From Telmatactis stephensoni (lineage: Eukaryota; Cnidaria; Anthozoa; Actiniaria; Isophelliidae): a stretch of DNA of 64,000 nucleotides. Of the stretch, positions 1 through 9,208 are shown piece by piece (position 1 is the first letter of the stretch; the number at the start of each line of letters is the position of its first letter). The stretch lies in NCBI GenBank assembly GCA_029948255.1, contig JALIZF010001709.1, positions 434,001 through 498,000 on the forward strand, in the 5' to 3' direction. Below the pieces are notes generated by a model. The model had not been told where the DNA came from. It made no database searches and was given only the letters and a program-made list of their open reading frames with translations. The position numbers were made by a program, and so were the translations under genes.

Positions 1-357
1 TTTACCAAAGCCCCGCAACAACTTACCTTTACATCGTTTGACCATGATTTTTCCTTATTTCATGAACCAAAAATATGAGAAATATGTAGAAAAAATGTAC
101 TTGGACGCAAAAGTAGTTGGCAATCAAACATGCTGACATCGGTAACCATAGAAATACATTTGATTGACGTCCATTAGTTCACATTTCGAACTCAATGTTT
201 TGTCTCCAATCGGCACGTGTGACTGAGAACCGCTGTAATACTATAATAAGCCAATGTTGGCATTTTATTGGTAATTCACCAAATCACCACTAATCTACCA
301 AAGAACTTCCAAATATCAAATTGGAAATGTACCAACACTGGAATACATGGTTAGCAC

Positions 358-500
358 AGGCCTTGAAAAGTCCTTGAAAATGCATTTGAGTCCTTGAAAA
401 CTCCTTGAATTCAAAAATGTTGATATTTTTCCTTGAAAATTCCTGGAATTTTTTCCTTTGAGTCCTTGAACATTTCATTTTAAGCCTTGAATTTCTTGGG
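358..500. repeat. CCTTGAAAA-rich interspersed repeat
   Basis: The motif CCTTGAAAA (or CCTTGAA) recurs about eight times here. The same motif with the longer context AGTCCTTGAAAAGTCCTGGA is seen again near 5711-5750, on the other side of the YR retrotransposon, and a weaker trace lies near 17224. This looks like a dispersed repeat family or the two halves of a repeat split by the retrotransposon. Confidence 0.5.
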
Positions 501-1270
501 TGCTATCCGAATGTTATTTATACAGCTTTAGAAAGAGAACAATCTTGGTTACCATTCAAAACTTGTTAAAATAATTAGCAAAATATGAAGTTTCCAGTTA
601 TCCAGGAGTTATTATGGCTATTTTTCAAGATGGCGTAGGGTTCCTTCTTATTTAGGAATTAATTTACCCCCCTACACGAAGGTAATTCCAAGAAAACACG
701 AGGTACACTGGTTCTCATTCACTGGTCTCTTTCATGAGAGATTTGTTTTAAAAAACAATGAGCAAGGTCCCAAAAAGTCATTGTATCTCTGAAATGGAAG
801 TCGATTGTAGAATAGAAAGACTGAATTTGTTCATTTAAATGAAACAAGAAGGCACAATGTTGAGTGGTGTGATCGCTTGATGATCTAGTATCTAGCATGG
901 GTGAAAGTTAAGAGAAAACATCAGCGGTGGACGAAATCCAAGAAATAAAGAAAACGAAAAGGAGAATAGAAGCTACATGATATGCAGTGTGTAAATGACA
1001 TAGCAGACAATCTTTTACAAAAGGTAGAAAAAGAAAGAAATTGAACTCTCCTCACCCAGGCTAATTGCCTTCGCAAGACAGCAGAGGATAAAGCCAGTGA
1101 TCATGACCTTATAGAGCTGCAGAAGAACTAAAAGAATATTTTTTTGTTTGAATTGTTTTAACTATTTATTTGATTGATTAAAAGTAATTAAATTCTCCCA
1201 GTCTAAACAAGCTATATGGATAAATGTTCACCCCATAAACAGCAACAAACAATAATGATGTAAATAAAGA

Positions 1271-1380
1271 CCATGGACTCAGTTTTGGGCACAGAGAGAG
1301 GTTTAATAAGCAACAGAAAGCCAACGATACAAAGACAAACCTCTCTGGCCACCAAAGACCCCCCAAAACTGAGCCCATAG
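1271..1380. repeat. Inverted repeat downstream of YR gene
   Basis: Left arm 1271-1304 and right arm 1337-1380 are inverted copies: both carry CTCAGTTTTGGG and AGAGAGGTTT, with about 10 extra bases in the right arm. It sits just past the stop codon of the recombinase gene, so it probably belongs to the 3' terminal region of that element. Confidence 0.65.
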
Positions 1381-1396
1381 TAATAAGTGTATATAA

Positions 1397-2407
1397 CTAA
1401 GAAATATGCTCTAACGGAGCTTTAATTTTAGAAGCTAATGAAAGCTTATCAGCTAAAGACATATCTAGATAACCCTTGTAGGCATCGGAAGCCCAGTCCC
1501 CGAAAACCTGAATAAGCTCCCCAGGGACGCCTACACTAAAAGCCCATGAGGTACCTCCCCTGCGAAATGAATGACCTCTAAATGAATTTGGGTTATCTAT
1601 CCCAGCTGAGGCCAACTTACGCCGAAAGAACTTGACAAATTGAGACTTGGTGACAGGAGAGAGCTTCTTACTGTGCCGACCTGGAACCACAAAGGCTGGA
1701 CTCTGAGGGCCAGCAGGTAACAGAGTACACATGTGAATGAAGGCCTGAACTGGGCACAACGGGGATCCCGGGATAGCTAACAAAGGAATGACTAACTTGC
1801 GTCGCCCAAACTGAATAGTCTTAGTCCATCTAAACGTGACTGAAAGACCAAATTTAGTGCGCACAATGTCGCCCCTACAAAGATTTCTATGTGGATCAAA
1901 AGTACTAAGAGAATGCGGAACAATATTAGAAATACGTGCAAACAGAAAAAAGGCAAATAAGAACGATGTAATAAAAACTAGATCAACAGCATTAGAAAGG
2001 TCACTGACTTGAATAATATTGAGCAAAATATGAGGGGTGACTGGAGGGGCCTTACTGGGACAGTGCTGAGCTAAACGCTCAATGCCCTTCAAAGTAAGCC
2101 GCAGTTCAGGGGATTTGGTGTGCGGGAACCCAAAACCCGAAAGAATGTGTAAAGATTTTACCCCACTAACGTAATTATGAATAGAAGGAGGAGTTAACCA
2201 ACTACTGAGATATTGGCAATATATACAAATGGTGTCCAGCGAAGCTGGAAGAGGAACTAAATTAAAGTATGTACAGAATGTCAAATAAGTTCTCCACTGT
2301 GTCCTGTGGTTTCGTATCGTTCCCTCCGCATAAGCAGCACGACGGCTCCTCTTCATTTGTCGACGCAACAACGACAGTTCCCCATCTGTAATAGAATTAC
2401 AGAGCAT
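1397..2407 (-). CDS. Tyrosine recombinase of Ngaro/DIRS-like element
   Basis: A 336-residue tyrosine recombinase that would integrate the circular cDNA of the element without making target duplications. Visible catalytic parts are the first arginine in FLFARISN, the HxxR box in RGHSFRRGG, and the C-terminal GDWASDAYKGYL segment, which holds the W/H position and the tyrosine nucleophile. The start overlaps the end of the RT frame by 11 bases, so translation is probably coupled, reinitiated or frame-shifted. No internal stop. The family assignment is firm; activity is unknown. Confidence 0.88.
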   Translation of the reverse strand: MLCNSITDGELSLLRRQMKRSRRAAYAEGTIRNHRTQWRTYLTFCTYFNLVPLPASLDTICIYCQYLSSWLTPPSIHNYVSGVKSLHILSGFGFPHTKSPELRLTLKGIERLAQHCPSKAPPVTPHILLNIIQVSDLSNAVDLVFITSFLFAFFLFARISNIVPHSLSTFDPHRNLCRGDIVRTKFGLSVTFRWTKTIQFGRRKLVIPLLAIPGSPLCPVQAFIHMCTLLPAGPQSPAFVVPGRHSKKLSPVTKSQFVKFFRRKLASAGIDNPNSFRGHSFRRGGTSWAFSVGVPGELIQVFGDWASDAYKGYLDMSLADKLSLASKIKAPLEHIS

Positions 2408-4334
2408 CAGTAAAACAAAACAAGGACGGAGAGATGTGACGTTCTAACAAAGAGACCCCATGAAGGGCTTGAAACTCTGCAGCAAAACGCCTGTCGTCCA
2501 AATGCCATCGTGACAGTAGATCAGCTTTTCTGTTCTGTTCACTAGATAAATGAACAGCCCGTAACTCGCACTCATTAATTGATAAATGAAACCACAACTC
2601 TCTCAGTCCCCTAGCAAGGAGGGGATCCTTTGTCCGTCCAGAATTAAGTGCGTGAACCACGGCTAAATTGTCACAGTGCACTCTAACTCGTAATCCAGAC
2701 CAAGTATGACTCCACAGCCGCACCGCGACCAAAATGGCTATCAGTTCCAAGTGATGAATAGAAGGGAACTCGCGTAGTATAGCTAAAGGGAATGGTGTAT
2801 GAAAATACTCATGAGGGGATAAACCACCACATCCCGACAAACAAGCGTCAGTCGAGAAGACCGAATCAGGTTCAGACCACAAGGATTGTCCAATCACTGA
2901 AATCCCATTATACACACGTAGAAAGCGTTGCCACCATATAATATCCTTACGGAAGTCTGTGTTCAGTTTAATATGGTGATGATTGCGCTGTACACTTCTC
3001 AATAAATCCAACATTCGAGACAAAAACAAACAGCTCTGCCGCACACACTTCGTTACGAAACACAGTTTTCCAATTAACGATTGAAGCTCTCGTTTAGTCG
3101 CAGATCGTTTAAGTGTCCACTGTTGCAACAACAATTCAAGTTCCTGTAAACGCTCTGGCGTGACTGACATGGTCATATTGACAGTGTCAAACTGTATCCC
3201 TAAACAAGTAGCATGTGTTGAGGGAGGACAAGCTTTCTCTGAAGATTCCTCCAATCCCAGTTCTCGCAGAAGATTACCACAGTAATGAAAGGTAGATTCC
3301 GAAGAAGTTGGAGTAGAAAAGGCCATAAAATCATCTAGATAACTTATGACATCATGACCAGCAGTGGCACAGATGTGACAAACCGCAGTCGTAACCCTCT
3401 GACAAGCCATGGCAGCCATTCTCAAACCCATTGGAAGGACCACATCAAAATATAACGCACCGTCCCACTTGTACCCTAAAAGATTGTAATCGCCAGGATC
3501 AATGGGAAACTGGCGATATGCACGCTTCAAATCCCGCTTGGCAATATGACAACCCTGACCATACTGATTGATGCGTTCCACAATGGTATCCACCGATGGA
3601 TAAGTTAATTTGAAGTGCTCTCCCAAATAACAGTCACTCGAAATACCATCATTAACGGAAGTTCCCTGTGGCCAGCTGAGATCCAGAATAAGTCGACGCT
3701 CCCCAGGGGTGCTCTTTGGAACAGAATTTAAAGGAGAAATAGCCACGTCACTAGAGAAAGGGTTGGAAGAAAAAGGTCCAATAACGGCACCACGCGCTTT
3801 TTCTTGTTGGAGATAACTTGAGACCACCGCGGGGAACTGAGTAGCTCCTCGATGATTACGAGAATCACTAACAGGAAAGGTACTCTTAAAATAGTCCAGC
3901 GGCCAGCCAAACTCCAAATAGTCACAGATTATACTGTCGCTGTAATCCTGTAAATAACGCCGCCAGGAAGTGATGTTAAGCCGGGATATCACCGGTAGCC
4001 GCCGTAATTGAAAGTTATGCAATCCTGTAGCGGAAACTTGCTCATGCATATTAAGAAATGTCATGTTATCAAAATCACGTACAAAAGTGGAACTGTCACT
4101 CCCGAGTCCAGTACAACGGTCATGCACTATCGGACATGTCAAATTGCTGTCCAACACGTTGTCATGAACCAAAACATCAAATGAAGAACTAACAACATCA
4201 TCATAACATAATTCGCGCGCTGCTGGGAACATAAAGACATTCTCAGACACGGTGTCACAAATTAAACTCGAACAAACGGGTGAACACTTCTCATCATCAG
4301 AAATAATAAGCCCTTCTGGCAATGTCAAGTCCAA
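2397..4334 (-). CDS. Reverse transcriptase/RNase H of Ngaro/DIRS-like element
   Basis: A 645-residue RT plus RNase H protein. The RT fingers carry VPKSTPGERRLILDLSWP; the palm active site is SYLDDFMAF near residue 332 (YLDD). The RNase H domain follows, with STDACLSG (first acidic residue), a glutamate in HHLELIAIL and VHCDNLAVV, and ends with the typical SSEQNRKADLLSRW stretch. No protease or integrase is present, as expected for this class. The frame is fully open. It follows the gag-like gene by 33 bases and overlaps the recombinase gene by 11. Confidence 0.9.
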   Translation of the reverse strand: MDLTLPEGLIISDDEKCSPVCSSLICDTVSENVFMFPAARELCYDDVVSSSFDVLVHDNVLDSNLTCPIVHDRCTGLGSDSSTFVRDFDNMTFLNMHEQVSATGLHNFQLRRLPVISRLNITSWRRYLQDYSDSIICDYLEFGWPLDYFKSTFPVSDSRNHRGATQFPAVVSSYLQQEKARGAVIGPFSSNPFSSDVAISPLNSVPKSTPGERRLILDLSWPQGTSVNDGISSDCYLGEHFKLTYPSVDTIVERINQYGQGCHIAKRDLKRAYRQFPIDPGDYNLLGYKWDGALYFDVVLPMGLRMAAMACQRVTTAVCHICATAGHDVISYLDDFMAFSTPTSSESTFHYCGNLLRELGLEESSEKACPPSTHATCLGIQFDTVNMTMSVTPERLQELELLLQQWTLKRSATKRELQSLIGKLCFVTKCVRQSCLFLSRMLDLLRSVQRNHHHIKLNTDFRKDIIWWQRFLRVYNGISVIGQSLWSEPDSVFSTDACLSGCGGLSPHEYFHTPFPLAILREFPSIHHLELIAILVAVRLWSHTWSGLRVRVHCDNLAVVHALNSGRTKDPLLARGLRELWFHLSINECELRAVHLSSEQNRKADLLSRWHLDDRRFAAEFQALHGVSLLERHISPSLFCFTDAL

Positions 4335-4367
4335 ATCATATACACTATCAGTACGAACCGACGGTAG

Positions 4368-5450
4368 TCAGGCAGAGTTATTAGGAGCGACATTCTCTTG
4401 CTTTAGAGGACAATCCACTGATGTCTCGGGATGTTTGACCACAACCCGTTGCTTAGTCCAACAGGTTCCACAAATGTGCTGAAGCCATTTACGCTCATTT
4501 CTAATGAGACCATAATGATCCGAACGATGCGTGCATTTACCGCTCTGAAATTCTTTACAAAAGAATGTTCCTCGTGCTTGTGACGACTTCTGCGGGGCTG
4601 TGGACTTCTCATTATGCGCATCATGCAGGAAACGATTTTCCAACTGCGTAAACGATTGTCCCCATTTAGCGCGTCCCCGCTCTATTTCGCACAATACCGC
4701 TGCATGGAAACTCCGCATGATTTTCCAAGGGAATTGAGTGGCAAGATACATTAAAGAATTGAGATGCTCTAATCGGGCCTCCTTCTCTTTCGAAGAGATC
4801 GTTGTAAGCTTTAAAATCGCCGTATAACCAGCAACAAATTCCGCAAGCGTGAGATCGTCAAACTGCACGTTCTTACTTACATAAGCAAAACTTAACTCGC
4901 TATGCGGCCATAACTGCGGGCACACCACACGGTTAGAAATCTTGGCAAGTTTACCAGAACGGAGCTTACCTCTACGAGACCGTTCGACCTTTCCCTCTTG
5001 GTCTGATTCCTCGTTACTACTGCTACTGTCGGAGTCCTGCAAACCCAGGTTTGCCAACGTAGCATCCACGGACTTGGTGATCCTCTTGTCCGAACGTAAC
5101 TTGGCGAGTCCGGGAACGCCCCCTTTATCGACTGTGTCTTTCTTATCTTCCGAAACTGCGCGTTCGTTCATCTGTGTCCCTTGCAACAACTCGTTTTGAC
5201 GCTTGAGCGATGCCAGTTGTCGTTGTAACTCCTTCAGCTCTTGCTGCTTCACCAGATGCTCGTGTTTCTCCTTCTCGGCTTCGATTTGCTGGCGTAAACA
5301 CTCGACATCGTCAGTGGTTACATCCTCCACTACAGGCAATTCACTAAAACTCTCGTGAAACACGTCCGTGTTCTCGTCTAAGTCCTCCTCTGCTCCCCTG
5401 TCAAGGGCGGTGTAATCTCGTCTTGTGTTAGCACGAAGTTCGTGAGACAT
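4368..5450 (-). CDS. Gag-like protein of Ngaro/DIRS-like element
   Basis: A putative nucleic-acid-binding structural protein. I prefer the ATG at 5450 (MSHELRAN), because the extra upstream residues in the same frame look like translated AT-rich leader. An acidic N-terminal part is followed by a coiled-coil-like stretch rich in E, K, Q and L (about residues 45-80), a basic and serine-rich linker, and a C-terminal Cys/His cluster (CKEF...GKC, HICGTC, then a later cysteine) that probably forms a zinc knuckle. It is the first gene of the element and is followed after 33 bases by RT/RNase H. Confidence 0.75.
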   Translation of the reverse strand: MSHELRANTRRDYTALDRGAEEDLDENTDVFHESFSELPVVEDVTTDDVECLRQQIEAEKEKHEHLVKQQELKELQRQLASLKRQNELLQGTQMNERAVSEDKKDTVDKGGVPGLAKLRSDKRITKSVDATLANLGLQDSDSSSSNEESDQEGKVERSRRGKLRSGKLAKISNRVVCPQLWPHSELSFAYVSKNVQFDDLTLAEFVAGYTAILKLTTISSKEKEARLEHLNSLMYLATQFPWKIMRSFHAAVLCEIERGRAKWGQSFTQLENRFLHDAHNEKSTAPQKSSQARGTFFCKEFQSGKCTHRSDHYGLIRNERKWLQHICGTCWTKQRVVVKHPETSVDCPLKQENVAPNNSA

Positions 5451-5699
5451 AATGTAGATCAATACTAAGAAATATATATAAATACTAAGAAAGACTACTG
5501 GATCGTACAAGAAGCGTGTGCTAGTGACTACTACATAGAAATGTGATAGCTAGAGATGTTACCTAATACGATACCCAGAACCTAGGCAACGGGGAGCCGC
5601 CTTGGTCAAATTAATCATTTTAATCCAATCAAAATGTGCCAATTAATCCTTTCAGATTGTATTTTTTATTAGTCTTATTATACTGTTGATCTCAAAATA

Positions 5700-6338
5700 C
5701 TACCTGAAAAACTCTAGTAAGTCCTTGAAAAGTCCTGGAATTTTTCCCTTCAATTGCTGTGAGAAACATGGGAATAACACTGGTTCATTAATGGAATCTT
5801 TACCTCTATCTTCCCAATGCTGGATCTTTCTTGGAATATGAAATTCATTATACCATTGAAATCCCAAGAAAAGTCCAAATCCAATTACTATTACTGTTGA
5901 TTCTGGAAATGAAATTATCTTTATCAGCATAAAGAAATTAATTGTCCTGCCAACATGTGTACTTGCGAACCCAGTGCCTTCTGAAATTCCAAGAATGCTT
6001 CTAAAGTCTATGTCTTGCACACAAGATGATTCAGGTATCCATGTGCCATCTTGATGTTGAATAAAGAAAGCCCCTTGGATAATCTGTCTCTCAATAGAAA
6101 AACTAACCACTTTAGCTTTCCACATTTCATCACCATCACCTCGAACGTGTACCATATCATTGAGGACTGTATAGTATGGAACGATGACTTCATCAGCAAC
6201 AACAGGAAATATGCGTTTCATGAAGTCAACAACAGTAAATTGGTTGGGATCAAAACCAATACTTTGGGAAGGATAAAGGATGACCTTTCTACTAAGACTA
6301 ACTAAAGGAACTGTTAAAATGTCCTCTGAACTCTCCAC
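5700..6338 (-). CDS. Hypothetical protein, 212 residues
   Basis: Not recognised. An open minus-strand frame with a mixed hydrophobic and charged composition and a central stretch reading GDGDEMWKAKVVSF. A hydrophobic segment (STVIVIGFGLFLGF) could be a membrane helix, but may be chance. The last 20 or so residues are encoded by the CCTTGAAAA repeat, so the true C-terminus is doubtful. The start abuts, on the opposite strand, the beginning of a YqaJ nuclease remnant. It may be part of an unidentified mobile element. Confidence 0.35.
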   Translation of the reverse strand: MESSEDILTVPLVSLSRKVILYPSQSIGFDPNQFTVVDFMKRIFPVVADEVIVPYYTVLNDMVHVRGDGDEMWKAKVVSFSIERQIIQGAFFIQHQDGTWIPESSCVQDIDFRSILGISEGTGFASTHVGRTINFFMLIKIISFPESTVIVIGFGLFLGFQWYNEFHIPRKIQHWEDRGKDSINEPVLFPCFSQQLKGKIPGLFKDLLEFFR

Positions 6339-6343
6339 TAACT

Positions 6344-6541
6344 TTATGGCACACTGTACGAAAACACAGGCTAACTAGCAGTAAATTTGGTCTTGTTTGT
6401 AAAAGAAATGCTAACATCTCACAAACGAAATTTGTAGAAAATACCATACTGTCTCAAAAAGATCTATCACACATTCCTGCAGTAAAACATGGTATCACAA
6501 ATGAGACAAAAGCTGCACAAAAGTATGTTGCTTTGAATTGA
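6344..6541 (+). pseudogene. YqaJ nuclease remnant, upstream half
   Basis: The plus-strand frame begins LWHTVRKHRLTSSKFG, the first conserved block of YqaJ-like nucleases (W..R..R.T.S.FG), followed by HGITNETKAA, matching the G...E..A block. A TGA at 6539-6541 closes it. The same domain is seen intact in the inner element (9209-10853, minus strand), where the equivalent blocks read WKTERKYRFTASNF and HGIKYESTAI. The next block (PWLAASPD) lies at 13269, on the far side of the Harbinger insertion. Broken and not functional. Confidence 0.7.
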
Positions 6542-6612
6542 AGAAGTAACAAAAACAACAGAAATCTCTTCCAAATAATTTTGACATATTTACGAATTTT
6601 TCTCAGAAACAG

Positions 6613-6718
6613 TGGCTGTGTTTTAACTAGGCCTTTTTACTCGCGTAACATTCCTTTAGGTGTTTGTTTACAGACCAAGGGTAAGCTAGCTTAAATTGAC
6701 CTCTGTTTTCACTTGAAC
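6613..6718 (+). repeat. Harbinger left terminal and subterminal inverted repeats
   Basis: The outer repeat GGCTGTGTTTT ... CTAGGCCTTTTTA starts at 6614. The inner repeat with the palindrome TTAAGCTAGCTTAA lies around 6680-6695. Both reappear inverted at 13150-13264. The TTAAGCTAGCTTAA palindrome occurs once at the left end and twice at the right end and may be a transposase or SANT-protein binding site. Confidence 0.75.
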
Positions 6719-6819
6719 GTTTGAGGTATTTCGGGTGCTTACTTGAGTGACAGGTCGTGACAGATTACGTCTATGAACATTTCTCTTGTTACATTTTGTA
6801 ATGCGCGCAATAGTCAAAA

Positions 6820-7729
6820 ATGGCGCGAATGCAGACACTCGTGTATACACTGTTATTGAACATCTCGGCCGTATTTCGCCGTTACCGAGACAGATTTTTA
6901 CGTAATCTTCGTCTTTTATCTTTGCAACGAAGACGACGGACGTCTCTTTTAGTGTTTAATTCAAGAAGACAACAAAATCGCCGAAATAATCGCCTATACA
7001 GAGCGAAGAGAGCCTGGGTATACAATAGGCCTCAGTTCTGGTTCGACGAACTCCTAAACAATCGTAACGAAGATCATCTGTGGCATGAGCATTTTAGAGT
7101 CAGCAGAAATACTTTCAACTATATTTGTGGCTTAGTTCGTCAATACATGGTTAAACAGGATACCTTGCTTCGCGAAGCAATTCCCGTTGAGAAACGTGTC
7201 GCTATTGCCTTATGGCGGCTAGCTACGGGTAACTCCTTTAGGACTATTGGACTTACTTTTGGAGTAGGCCGTTGTACTGCGATGAACATTAAGGATGACT
7301 TCTGCACTGCACTGATGAGACGAGCTAATGAATTCATAAAGTTCCCCAAAACAGAAAACGATACAAGAAAAGCAATACAAGACTTTCAAAATATTAGTAC
7401 GTTTCCTCAAGTAGTAGGCGCACTAGATGGTACTCACATTCATATTGCTGCTCCAAATGATAACCCTAATTCGTATGTAAATAGGAAGAAATTCCACAGT
7501 ATGGTTTTACAAGGAGTTGCTGATGCAGATGGGAAATTTATCCATGTCAGCACAGGATATGCCAGAAGCATTCACGACGCGCGAATTTTAAGAATGAGCT
7601 CTCTCTACACGGCGATTGAAAACAACCAAGTGTTGAATTCACCCGTACATCGAATTGCCGGTAGAGATGTTAAACCACTACTAGTTGCTGACCCTGCATA
7701 CAGATTAACCAGTTGGTGCATGAAACCAT
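6820..7729 (+). pseudogene. Harbinger transposase, 5' part
   Basis: A DDE_Tnp_4 transposase that would cut and join the Harbinger element. An arginine-rich N-terminus is followed by an HTH-like region and the catalytic core. The first aspartate is in VVGALDGTHIHI (about residue 203) and the second in LLVADPAYRL (about residue 291). The genuine sequence ends at CMKPY, where the ISL2EU-type element A begins. The frame happens to run on through the inserted terminal repeat to 7938, giving a false C-terminus. The missing C-terminal part with the catalytic glutamate resumes at 11200. Confidence 0.9.
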
Positions 7730-7823
7730 ACACCGATGTCATTAAAATGGCTGCCGAACGAGTAGTACTAGGTCGAGCACCAGAGCGAGGCATTTTAGGA
7801 GTCGTGACTACCGCAAAACAAAG

Positions 7824-8715
7824 ATGGCGTCTCGCTCGAATATACATTGTTGCGTTCCTCTGTGTTCTCAAAAGGGAACTACTGGTCCACATGGCGAAAA
7901 GGTCGGCTTCTTTAGTTTCCCAAAAGAAGAATCTTTGAGAAAAGTTTGGTTGGTGAAAATAAGAAGAGATGCGGGAGAATATTTCAACTTGAACGCGAAC
8001 ACAAAAGTTTGTTCGTTGCACTTCGAACCGAGTGAGATTAAGAAAGGATATGGTGGCAAAATGTCCTTGAAAAGGCGGACTGAAGTCTTCCCTACAAAGT
8101 TTGCCTGGCGTACTTCACCAAGGAGGCGACCAGTTCCATTTACAAGGACTGATCCAGTCGTAAATAAATGGTTAAAAAAGAAAGAAATGCACATCGAAGC
8201 AACAATTTCTAGTGATGAAAGTAGCTGCATCGAAGAAAACACGTCCGCTGTCAATATTGAGGAGTCGATCCGTGTCACGACATCTGTAAGTGACAGCCCT
8301 ACAGTTCAAATTGATCAATTGAAAATGGAAATAGAACAGCTACAGAATCAAATTTCTGCTCTGTGTCAGGAAAAAGAGGAAGCTTTAAGGGAAATCGACT
8401 TTTTCAAGAAACAATATACTGAACTTAATGACAAGTACTTAAAGCTTAAGACACGAGTGTTTTGTTTGGAAAACATTACCGACGATCAGTCAATTTCCTT
8501 TTATTCTGGTTTTCAGAAGTGTGTCTGCAGAGCAGGTTGTTGAAACACAACAAATAGCAAGTCTACGAATACATGTCGAGAGAGCAATCAACAAAATCAA
8601 AAACTTTCACAACTGGGATAAATATGTCCCCATATCCTTATTTGGTGTAGTAAATCAAATGTGGGCAGTTAGTGCCTTTTTGTGCAACCTACAGAATCCT
8701 ATTTTATCAGAGTAA
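7824..8715 (+). pseudogene. THAP-DDE transposase with deleted core (ISL2EU A)
   Basis: The N-terminal THAP zinc finger is complete: CCVPLCSQ, a tryptophan in VWLVKIRR, VCSLHF, and a C-terminal FP pair. A basic linker and a coiled coil (about residues 165-210) follow. After ENITDDQSISFYSGF (near 8510) the sequence jumps to the last catalytic block, read in another frame from 8521: LRIHVERAINKIKNF, containing the catalytic glutamate, then NPILSE and a stop. Comparison with copy B suggests that roughly 280-290 residues, including both catalytic aspartates, are gone. It cannot be an active transposase, but the DNA-binding part could still be made. Confidence 0.83.
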
Positions 8716-9208
8716 TTATTTTCATTTCACTTGTACTAATGATACAATAAAATAAACAAATTCAAAAGTTTGGTTTCAATTATGACTTGTATTACTCTTG
8801 CATGTTACACATTAAAATCTCATGGAAACTAGTGTTAAGACTAATGTTACTGTAATGGCCTGTGAACAGGGTCAGGGGGACTGGGAAGGAGAAATGTGAA
8901 GGGGGGGGGGGGGGGTGAGGGAGGAAACTGTCTGAATAGTTACTACAGGCTTTCCCTTTCCTCCCTTTGCTTCCCAGTCACCCTGAATTTGTCTACAGCT
9001 ACTATTAAAACTACAAATTTTGTGATGTGTAGCTTTTTCTTTTCTTCCTTCCTTCCTTATTTCTTTCTTTCTTCATTTATAACAATTTGTATTTTATGTG
9101 GAACTCTTTGCAAAATCTTCTACAGCAAAATTGATAAACTTATTGTAATAATAAGATACAAGTTTGTTCTCTAGTTCTTCCCAATATTGAGGATTAAAAG
9201 GAATTCTT
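8716..9208. other. Intergenic part of ISL2EU A
   Basis: Space between the convergent transposase and YqaJ genes. It holds AATAAA-like signals near 8746-8757, a G-run of about 15 bases near 8901-8915, and a CTTT/CTTCC-rich tract near 9040-9075. No gene seen. Confidence 0.5.

Larger units (their letters stand above)
1..1396. other. Left edge, no gene recognised
   Basis: No open frame in this stretch resembles a known protein. It holds a cluster of short CCTTGAAAA-type repeats near 360-500, a hairpin near 1271-1380 that probably belongs to the neighbouring retrotransposon, and otherwise AT-rich sequence. Confidence 0.6.
1397..5450 (-). mobile_element. Tyrosine-recombinase retrotransposon (Ngaro/DIRS-like), copy 1
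   Basis: Three long minus-strand frames lie in the order gag-like, RT/RNase H, tyrosine recombinase, with no methylase domain. In the known families this order (RT before recombinase) fits Ngaro-like rather than DIRS1-like elements. All three frames are open, which makes this the best preserved of three such elements in the window. Exact termini and split direct repeats were not resolved. A 12-base match (ACTAAGAAATAT) occurs near 1394 and 5463 and could be a remnant of them. LTRs and an integrase are absent, as expected. Confidence 0.85.

Noticed and set aside
290..478. Minus-strand 62-codon frame
   Set aside because: It is a translation of the CCTTGAAAA repeat; the peptide is repetitive F/K/E with no domain.
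1277..1376. Hammerhead ribozyme
   Set aside because: The hairpin lacks the conserved CTGATGA and GAAA core elements in the right arrangement.
4942..5199. Plus-strand 85-codon frame
   Set aside because: It lies wholly antisense to the gag-like gene and reflects its serine-rich codons.
7868..8278. Minus-strand 136-codon frame opposite the THAP gene
   Set aside because: Antisense shadow; the plus strand gives a clear THAP finger.
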